A stretch of DNA of 64,000 nucleotides from NCBI GenBank assembly GCA_036365515.1, contig CM070877.1, forward strand, positions 14,866,201 to 14,930,200, read 5' to 3'. A model generated the notes under the pieces. That model was not told the origin of the DNA. It ran no database searches and saw nothing but the letters and a program-made list of their open reading frames with translations. Both the position numbers and the translations under genes were made by a program. The stretch is from Torymus aiolomorphi (taxonomy: Eukaryota; Arthropoda; Insecta; Hymenoptera; Torymidae). The first letter of the stretch is position 1. Each line of letters starts with the position of its first letter. Positions 51,701 to 61,400 of this stretch are shown piece after piece.

Positions 51701-53160
51701 ATTATTTTCCAATCCCACGATAAAATCATCCCTGTCCAATTATTTACCGACCGTTTCCCTCATCATTCGCCTCAACCCCGTTTTAAAAATCATCCTCTCT
51801 TCCTAATCAATTTTTCCACGAGTACTAACCTGCGTACACACACACACACGTGTGTACACTTCGACTTGTAAGTCGATTCCCCGCGGAGAGCTGCAGCGCG
51901 CCATTTGCGCAAGTCGAGTCTTCGATTACGATCGCGCGCGGCACAGGTGCACAGGCGCGTATACTCGCACACTATAGGGGGAGAAGAGCCGAGGTAATTC
52001 AATAACGCGATTATCAGGTGTACACGCGCTCTCTCTCTTTCGCGGTGTCTTGACCTTTGCTTTTCCTTTTTCCTTTGGCCGACGATTTTCTGGAACGGAG
52101 GCTGTTGATAGCGCTTTTAGGATCATAGAACAGTAAAAATTTATTATCAACAGGATGAGAGTTTCTTTTTTAAATTATATTGGAAGTTTTTAGTTTGTTA
52201 GGATTTTTAATTGAATTTTGCGAGGATTTGAAGCTTTTTATTGCATCAATTATAATTGGATATTTAGAGAGAATTTACATATTTATTTTTGGAATTAATT
52301 AAATATGAATAGCAAAAGCACAAAATGGGAAATTAATGCGAGTCAAGTCTCGTGCAAGCGTTTATGGCAATTAGTCTTATCATAACCGAGATAAAAGTAA
52401 GAGTTCCTTATTAGTTTGATAATTCTCTTCCTTTTTAGGATTAAGAATCCGTTTAGCTCTTTCAAATGCAGTATTGAATAACTGATTTTCCACAAGTCCA
52501 TAAAAGAATGAATTGCCTTTCAAATCGTATATGTTAAATAATCATTGATAAGAATTATGAATTTTTGTTATCAATAGCAACTAAAATGAAAAAAATATAT
52601 ATAATAACCTTTCATTATATAATAAGATACATAAGGCATTTTTACTATTTCTCTTTGAAATAAAATCAGGTACAATAAATGGAACGAATATGTCCATCGT
52701 TTTCTACTCTATTTAACTAACAATGATGTTTACATCCTTGTTACTTAAAATAAAACTCGCACTATACAAGTCATAACTTTACCGTAAGTCCACCTAAAAT
52801 TTTACGCAGTAATGAGTTTCATGTCGTTGACTGAAAAAACACAGAAGTTAATGGTAATAACGCATATAATAGATAATGGTCGTATTATGATGACATAACG
52901 GCAGATCACATGTCAACAACATATTAACAAAAAGAGCTGATTTGTATCAAATGTCTTTTAATCTACATTACAACGCATGGCTAGTATTATTTTATTGAAA
53001 AATCATTGTTTTGAATTAAAAGAGTATTGAAAACTTACAATATTACATTTAATAATAACGTATCAGTTTAAAAAAACCCTTGTTGCATTTCTCAAAGAAG
53101 ATTTTATTAATTTATTCGGCTGTAAAATGAGCAATGAATATAACAATTAATAAATATTCG
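48756..53160. other. AT-rich gene-free stretch
   Basis: No recognisable exon. It includes a run of 19 T at 51613-51631 and a CpG-rich skew-switch island near 51650-52240. Short open frames are in AT-rich DNA and match nothing known. Confidence 0.45.
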
Positions 53161-53700
53161 TAAAAAATGTCTAAAAAATCGGTTCCTAATCTCTATCTTT
53201 TCTCACCTCTTCAAACCAATATTCTCATTCATTTCCCAGCCCACTTACCAAAACGCCCCACCGCGATCATCCCAACAACCAAGTCATTTTATAAATGAAA
53301 AATATCTTACCCATCTCAACCCCCACACACATTAACCCTCTCACTCCCATACATCCTGCGCGCAAAAATCCACCGCAGGTCGAAAATTCTCCGCAACCGC
53401 GGAAAAGCGCAGCTCGCGGTACCATCGGGCGGAAGCGGCTAGTTGAGGCTCGTTTAGCGGAAGACCATAGCGTGGTTCAAGGTCAGCCCCTCCCGCCCCC
53501 TTGCCCCGCGCGCATCGCATACCCGGCAATTACACGCACCGTAAAACACGCCGGGCGCACGTGCGACGATTTTCGCGAGCGATAAGACCGCGCGGCTCCG
53601 TTGTTTCGTGGGAGGATGGTGAGGTGGTGGTATATTGATGCGATTCTTTTTATGTGTGGAATTAATTGAGCGACGTGGATGGTTTTGGTGGCTAGGTACA
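53161..53700. other. CpG-rich skew-switch island (type example, no gene)
   Basis: 53161-53340 contains 61 C and 9 G, and 53601-53700 contains 37 G and 7 C by hand count, with a CG-rich core between. No splice sites frame a plausible exon, and the encoded frames match no family. It shows the strand asymmetry outside any gene. Confidence 0.65.
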
Positions 53701-54289
53701 AGGATATTCTTTGTTTTTTAATGAAAAACTTTAGAGATATTTTTACAGTTACTATACTGTGCTTAAGATTGATTGTTTGGAAGTAAAGTTTTCAAGTTTA
53801 TTGTGGGTTTGTTTTATTTTTGTTTTTATTTTAGAATTCCAGAAAATTATAATTGTTATTAAAAACACAACTGTACTCGAAATCGTAGTTTCTGTCTTTA
53901 CAGAATGTTTCTAAACGCTGCTACTCCTTAATTAATCTTCTTATGTGGCAAACGAGAATGATACTCATTTCTGCAGCGGTTTATTTCGTCAGGTCATTTC
54001 AGAAAATGTAATAATTTTCACCGTTTTAATCACTACCACACTGTCTTCTAATAATTTATTTCTTCTGTACTCTGCTTTACATAATATTTTTTACGAAACA
54101 CTTTATATCGCAATAACTTATGCCCGTCAATATTCTTTTACTGTCCATCATAAAACAAAAAAAAAACAAAAAATACAATGAATACCTGTTACAAATATGA
54201 ACAACTTTAGAGTTTTAAAGAAAGAGAAGAAGAAACAAGAAGTTGTTTCTTTAAATCTAAAAATTCCAAGGCAAATATACTTTCCAGCA

Positions 54290-54790
54290 ATTCTCTATTA
54301 CATTCACAAACCGTACCTTCTGAAATCAAAATAATAACTCTATACGCCCAAAATTACATCGACTGGTTCAACCCAACAACAAAACACTTTACTCCTCTCT
54401 CCACCCGTCTCATCTTCACTCACACCACCTCCGCGCGACAAATAAAATAATACATTCCACCGACCGGTAATTAAAAAAAAAAATAAAATAAAATAATAAA
54501 ATAATATCCTTGCGCAACACTTCCGTCGAGCGTCTGCGGCGTCGCGCGAGCGTTTGCCGCTCCGACACGCGCGGTAATTGTCCGTGACGCGAAAATTGCC
54601 GTCAAAAATTGCGCGCGTGTTTTCGAAATGCGCGCGCGAAATGAATGCTCCCGTGCGAATTGTATAATAGCGCTGAGTAAGGAAGAGTCGTCTTGAGTTG
54701 CGACTGTACACGCGGCCTTTTTACGAGGTGTAGTAAAAAGGCGTGAATGATGAGACGAGATATGGCGCATGATTTGATTGGGATGGATTT
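54290..54790. other. CpG-rich skew-switch island
   Basis: Strong C/A-rich left side (54300-54470), core 54500-54660 rich in GCGCGCG words, then G/T-rich right side from 54720 (GAGGTGTAG, GATTGGGATGG). No gene is recognised. Confidence 0.5.
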
Positions 54791-55386
54791 TTTTTTGAAA
54801 TATTGCTTTTTATTTAAATCTATATTATTTGACGTTTGTATACGACGGAAACAGTTTTTGTATTGGATAATTTATCCAGACAGTTTTTTTAAAGGAAAAT
54901 CTCTCTGTTCTTTGTAAACCTGTTGTCTAAAGAACAATTGCAAGATGCATCGGCATTAACTTTGAGTTGGAAAGAATCGAATGTTAATGTTCTTTCCATT
55001 CCACTGTCGACAACTTTGAGATTAAGCTAAGAAACATTAATGCAGCCAGTGTCGCTATTTAAAAAAACCTATCCCATCCTCTGTTAACGCAGATTCCTCA
55101 ACCGCATTCCTTCACTGCTCATACGATTATCAAAAATATTATACACGAATTACTCTGTCGTAAATCGAGAACGTGCGAATACGCGGCTCGGTTCAAAAGG
55201 CCTCGTGTGACTGCGCGGCACCGTTACGGCATTGGTATTGGCAGCGAAGCGCGCATGGCGCCAGGGTCGCGGCCTTTGCGCTTCCGAGGGCCGCGCGGCG
55301 AGGCTCTAGGATGCGCTGCCGCGAGAGTTAGGTGACTCGGCCGGCTGGTCACTGAAGAGGACTACGTTTGTGAAAGTTGTAGTTTT

Positions 55387-55517
55387 TGAAAAAGATTTAA
55401 AGTTTCGCTAAAATATAACTGTATACAAAATATAAAAAACCTAAGTGTCGCTAAAATGTAACTGTTAGGTTTTTTTATATTTTGTATAAACTCTTAATTT
55501 AAAGAATATCTTTTTCA
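55387..55517. repeat. Inverted repeat with internal duplication
   Basis: TGAAAAAGAT...TACAAAATATAAAAAACCTA pairs with TAGGTTTTTTTATATTTTGTA...ATCTTTTTCA. The phrase TCGCTAAAATRTAACTGT occurs twice, once in the left arm and once in the loop. It is probably a small transposon remnant. Confidence 0.65.
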
Positions 55518-56346
55518 TTAAATTTGATTTTTTTATACCGGTTCTGCATTGAATTATTGGTATAAACGTTGTTTTTGAGAATATTGTATCGTAAAAACTT
55601 ACAAATATATCGCGATAAATTTTTTTTTTATAAATTTTGTTGTTATAGAGTTCTAAATTTTTTAAATCATTTTGATAACAGAGAAAAATATTTTCAACGT
55701 ACATAATAATTTAAATAACACTGAATAGTGATCATTACAATAATAAGTTGTGAGCGTTAGTTTTAGATATGAAAAATTTATTGCTTTCGAAACTTGTTTA
55801 ACAAAGGTCATATGCATTCTTTTTACTTTTAGTATTATTTAATGACTTGGAGAAATATTGACAAAATTAAAATTGTTTAAAAACAATGATTTATGATAAT
55901 TCGTATCTTCTCCATATTTTATTAATTTGGACAAACATAAAAGATAATTTAATTTTGTACTGTACAAAGAGAGAACTGCGGATAAGATATTCCCGGAGAA
56001 AATCTATAGAAGAAAAGTTGATTAGAATTTATTGAATAGAATGCTGTAGTGTGCATCGAAGTTATTTACGGTAGTTTTTATGCCTTCGACGCAAGCATAA
56101 ATTATGCGTAGAATTGCATTTATATTTAATTTAATTTATGACATCTTTAATTGTTAATACTAGCTTGAGCTTGTTAAAGAGGAATTTCTTTGAAAAATTC
56201 TACTTTATGTGATATCAATGTAAAATATTACACTTTTTACGATGTTTAACATCGATATACGTCAATTTCAATTAATCAAAATTTAAAATTTTAATCAAAG
56301 TACATCTCGATAAAGAATAGAGAAAAGAGAACATTTGAAGAGCTCG

Positions 56347-56448
56347 GGGCAACAGTCAGCTCATATTTTTAGATGGTCCCTGAATTTGCTGTTTATACTG
56401 CTTACCTATGGGGACCAACCCGAAATATGAGCTGACTGTTTGTTGCCC
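56347..56448. repeat. 102-bp inverted repeat (GGGCAAC ends)
   Basis: GGGCAAC-AGTCAGCTCATATTT...TGGTCCC pairs with GGGACCA...AAATATGAGCTGACTG...GTTGCCC; the arms differ by a 4-base indel and a few substitutions. No clear target duplication was seen. Confidence 0.7.
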
Positions 56449-56449
56449 T

Positions 56450-57140
56450 TCATTTATTTTAATAAACACAATCTTTTTTCATTTATCGCAAAAAACTACA
56501 GCATCAACATAAAAAATCAATTTCTCGTGCGATTTTTATCACTTTTAAATGATCCAAATTATTCCAATAACAACAGACCAAACCCAAACATCCAATTACC
56601 ATACACAAAAACTGTACAACACAACTCGTGATACATAATATTTGCTCGCTCTCTCTCTCTTTCTCTCTTTCCTCACGTCTTTATCTGTACACAGTGCACC
56701 GAGATAACTCCCGAAATCTTTCTCGGAAATTTTTACGAAACATCTGACGAAGAAAGGACCCACAGATTCATATAATACTATCCGCGCCGTCCGCTTTCGC
56801 GCTCTGCGCTCGGAACGGTAGTGGGGCGCGCGCCGCGAGGAGTTTTCGACACTAACCCGCGCGCCGGGCGCAGTGTGAAAGTGACCGAGCGCGCCGTTGG
56901 AGTGACGCTGCGGGAGGTATATGGGACGCGCGCGCGCGTAATAGAGCCAAATGAGAAGTTTCTAAAAAGTGTGTGAGTACTTATAGTTATTGAGGTGAAT
57001 TGATTGTGTTTCGAGTCGAGAATAAGTGCGGGGTTTGCGTGGTTGAGGATAAAGGGTTTGGCATTTTGTAAATGGGACTTTAGTGGTGGTTGACGGAACG
57101 TTGATTGCGTTGATTGGGATTCCGTTTTTTGATATTCGAA
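56450..57140. promoter_or_regulatory. CpG-rich skew-switch island, candidate promoter upstream of the MFS gene
   Basis: 56521-56640 has 30 C against 8 G and 57001-57120 has 45 G against 9 C by hand count. The core 56780-56960 is dense in CG. It lies 1.2-1.4 kb before the first MFS coding exon, whose left edge is a splice acceptor, so a non-coding first exon could start here. Possible donors such as GTGTGAGT at 56970 exist but none is decisive. Confidence 0.35.
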
Positions 57141-57219
57141 ATTGGAATGTTTGAGTAGATGTAATGTTAAGGTAATTTTTATATTTTAATAGAGTGACCT
57201 AGTTTTACATGAAGTATCC

Positions 57220-57480
57220 GAAAAAAATTAATTTTTAACGTTAAAACTGCGATAATTAATTATACAGAATAGTTATCCAATAAGCTGTAAAAATGATCAA
57301 TTAAATTAAGATAGATCCATTAGATTAAGTTTTATTATTTTTTATTATTGTATAAAACTTATAACATTCAAATTGTGTTTACATATGTAAGTGGACTTGA
57401 AAAGGAAAATTGGTTAACTATTCAGTATATAATTATATTTTATGTATTGAAGTTTTAATGTTCAAAACTAACTTTTTTTC
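57220..57480. repeat. Possible longer relative of the 35927 inverted repeat
   Basis: TTTTTAACGTTAAAACTGCGATAATT near 57232 and GTTTTAATGTTCAAAACTAACTTTTTTT near 57450 are in inverted arrangement and share words with the hairpin at 35927-36032. The ends are not clear, so the limits are approximate. Confidence 0.35.
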
Positions 57481-58212
57481 AAGAATTGTGTAGTCATAAC
57501 ATTCTTAAGATAAAAAGAGAAATATTCTTTTTCGGTCACGTGAAATTAAAATGTAAGACTGAGAAGTTTTTTATCACCACTTACAAATTTAGGGATTATC
57601 TATACGTTATGTTTCTCTGTTTAAAGAAAGCTCAGTTTTATAAATGAATTTATTGAGTAGATGTACATGTAAATTTTATTTTTTAGTGTATAACAAATAT
57701 TTTTTATTCTGCGAGCTCGTTATCTATACATAAGTACACATTTGACCACTCATCGAAATCACTATTCCATACGAATCTACAATTTTTTGTGATTACCGTC
57801 TATATATCGGCCATGAAATTTTAAAACATTTCCACCGTACGCAAGTACATGAATCGATTATTGATCATTTTTAACGGCGTCACGCGCAAACAAATGTCAA
57901 ATTTTACGCGCATCCCTTACGTACTTTTTCCTTTAAAGGAATTACTTTTATCGATGCGATGTTCAAACCGACTTCCTTGACGTAAATCAACATTTACATA
58001 TTAATATATCTATTATATGAACGTAGAATTGAAATATTTCATAAGTTAAAAATATTTCGAATTTAAAATTTAAAAAAGCAGAAGTACTGCTCAGTATTCT
58101 GCTTGACATTCGCAAAAATTTCGAAAGCGCAAATACTAGAAATTCGAAAAAGGCAAACAACCGTAATTAACTATTCAACACAAACATTAAACGAGATATG
58201 AATTATTTTCAG

Positions 58213-58366
58213 TGACTTTTGGCGAAACAGTGCGAAGACGATGACTTGCAGAAGTCAGTAAAGAGTTTCTCCGAGAGAAAAAAAAGAGCGAGCGAAGAGC
58301 CGAGGAAGAGGAGAGAGAGGAGTTTTCGTATGCGCCGGGCCGAACAGGACGACAACAGCCGCCAGG
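58213..58366 (+). other. MFS gene 5' leader with upstream ORFs
   Basis: The exon begins after acceptor TTATTTTCAG. An in-frame stop TAA at 58259-58261 forces the start downstream. Two upstream ATGs occur: 58241, a six-codon ORF closed by that TAA, and 58330, in a different frame and overlapping the main start. The leader is G/A-rich around 58262-58320. This layout suggests leaky scanning or translational damping of the transporter. Confidence 0.55.
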
Positions 58367-58463
58367 ATGATGATGCTCAAGAGCTTCTTCCGGAGGATCA
58401 CCAAGGACTTCCGGCAGAAGAAGCTTATGCCGCTCAAGTTGATATTCTTCGTGCAGACCTCGA
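58367..58463 (+). CDS. MFS exon 1: start and beginning of TM1
   Basis: Three consecutive ATG codons (58367, 58370, 58373) open a basic cytosolic N-terminus (FFRRITKDFRQKK) leading into TM1 (LKLIFFVQTS). The exon ends A|GTGAGT, phase 1. The first ATG after the in-frame stop at 58259 is taken as the start; the second and third are equally plausible. Confidence 0.8.
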
Positions 58464-61400
58464 GTGAGTCCTCCGTGCAATGACACGTTTAGCATACATC
58501 GTGCATATCTGAACAGTATTATGAAAAGATTATTTTAATATCGTAAATTTCGTTTAAAAATAGTAACGATCAAAGTTTAAAAATTGCCTTTTATTATTAA
58601 AGTAAACAATTAAATGCCAATGGCCGATTCATGTCGAAGAAAGAAATTAGTTCACCTTGACATGAATTTTCACATTCTTGCGCGTACACTTTGAAAGCAT
58701 AAAACAAAATCGTCGCAGTTTCTGTTGTTCTCTCTAATTTGAAACTCTTCACGATAAAATTTTAGCGCTGTATATACTCTACCCGTACCTGACGATACAC
58801 ATGAGAGAGCTAGGGATAAACGTAGAAGAGACGGCAATCATGAGCGCCATCACTCCATTTGTGGCGATAATAATGCCGCCGGTCGCTGGCCTCATTGCCG
58901 ATCGAATAGGTAACTTTAAGGTGAGCATTCCACGATGAGCCTCGTTTTATACAGCACCGCGAAGATAATCAGCTGAGCAAACGGCAGTTTTCTGTTGACT
59001 ATTGGCAGCTGAATTTTTTAGTTTAATAGAATTTCTGAATCTATTCATTACGAACAAAGTTTATTAAAAATTAAAAAACGTATCATACTTTATAGGAAAT
59101 TTTACAGTAAAGTACAGTAATATTTCCTATATGAATGCTATAACTTTTATATTTTTATATTCTGTGATAGCTTTATGTGACAATAAGGTACCATTTGCAA
59201 AACTGTTCGCGATTTTTATTAACCTTTTCTCTTAATCTTGTTTTCAACAAAATAAAATTCTCTTAAACCAATGTTTACTTCGCTTGTCTAAAATCACAAC
59301 TAATCTCTTTCCTAATCACCATTCTTTCTGCCACTCAACAGATACTACTATCGCTATTCTCGGCGCTGAGCGGCGCGGCAGCTCTGCTGCTGCTCCTGGT
59401 ACCGGTGGGCAGGGTCACAGTGTTTTTCCCCGACAACGTCGTACTCGCGGCGAGTTGCTCGGGCGGCGACCTCGGTGCCAATCACGGCGACCTGCTGTAC
59501 ACGATGAACCAGGAACACCCGTGCGATATGCTGCTGGACGCGCGGATTAACGCCACCGTCCAGAGTTGCGGGTGAGTGCGGGTCATTATGAAAAAAAGGA
59601 GAAAAAAACAAGAAGAGAAAGTGTTTGATTGCGAAGAAAGCCAAATTAATTAATAATTCTAGAAGATTGATTACATTTATTGGATGATGAATTTCTTTGC
59701 GGTAAAAATGATAATATCGAATTAAATGTTTAATATTAAGCGAACGTATTGCGACGGGAAGATAAATTAATGGCTGTATTTGATAAACTCAGTGGATTGA
59801 TAAACGCTGCTGAACTTTTGACCTATTTAAATCTTACAGTAATAAATATTTCGTCTGAAGCCAAAATGGAAAGGATCCGTTTACTTTTGAAATTACATTA
59901 AATATTGCAAAAGCAGGATGTTAAAATTATTAGTTTGAAAGAAAAAATTCATTAAGGATTTTTGATAAAAAAGAAAAGTTTAATTTAATTACCTTTAAAT
60001 TAAATTTTTAGAGTTAAATTATTTCAAAATATTTGAAAGTTGTTAGACTGGATGACGAAAAGACTAATTAATGAATTTCAACGATAAAAATAAGAAAAAT
60101 GTATTTTTACTTTAGCACCATGATATAAACATAATCTCGTCAATTAAATTATTATACCCCGTTCAATTCAATTAAAACTCCATTTATATAATATATAAAA
60201 CTAACAAACTTCAATTAAAATGTCAATTAATCCGATATCGGTTCGATTGTTTCAGTTACGCATGTCCAATAAGCGGATTGAACGAGACCGACATAAAAGC
60301 ACTTTTAATGTCGGAAGAGTACAAATTGAATGTTTATGATCCTAAGACTTCAAGAAACGTAACGTACCCTTACGCGATCTCGGAAAGCGACATGCCAAAA
60401 GTACGTAAATTTACCAATCGTTCAAACATTTTTTGATCGATCCCTGTATACAATTCTGAAATACATTTTTTTTAACAGAAAATGAAACTCGCGGTGGACG
60501 CAAGGGAGAACCGAAAGCTGAAGAACATTGAGTACTATAAAATAGCGATTAGGCAGCTTTCGAAGAATGTGCTGTTCTTCCCGGCGCACAACCCGCAAAT
60601 TTTCGAGTTCGACTGCAGAGCCGATGGTGAAAGCGCGGATTCTATGATTTGCGGCTTCGAGGCGCTCGCGTCTGAGGTAATAAATAAAAGTTAGCTTTAT
60701 CGCCGCGATTTCAATTTAACTTGGAAAACACGTTTATAGAGGCTGCAATTATTCTGAATCCTTAAAATTATATGAAATTTTCAGTCTTTTCCTTGAATTT
60801 TATACTTTTTAAAGTCTATATAACAACTTAAAATTTATTTATGAAATTAATAAATTAAAATTTTCGATATCTATTAAAGATCGCCAAGGACGACGCAAAG
60901 TACAAGGTCGCTTTGAAAGCCCTGAAGTTATCCGACTCTGACACTTCGGAGAACCGTCGTCGATACCTGGCGCAGACCGTGGACTGGCCCGGCAGTGGCA
61001 ATCGGTCAGCCAAATGTTCCCCCGACGACGTCACGGAACAGGTCAGTCTCCAAATCGATCTGCGAAACGGTAGCGACGTGCTGCTGGATACCATACGGGC
61101 CGAGGGCTGTAGCAGAACCTGCGTACTGACAACACCCAGGGTGGAGATCTGCACGAACAAAAAGATGCAGATCGAGTACAATATCAGGCTGACGTTCTGG
61201 GCATATCTCTGCATTCGTGTGTTCATTGGTGAGTGGTAGTTTAGGTTTAGGTTTAGGTTTTTCTTCAAAGTATACAGTTAATTTAAATTGTATACTAAAA
61301 ACCCTTCAATATAATTAATTGTGCCAGAACCTAAACTTTAGCATACGATTTTCCTCTTCGAAATTCGATCGTTAGATATACCTAAACCTAAAGATGTACC

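Noticed and set aside
58219..58467. 82-codon frame over MFS exon 1 in another frame
   Set aside because: It lacks an ATG at its start and reads a charged, low-complexity sequence; the membrane-protein frame starting at 58367 splices cleanly into eight further exons.
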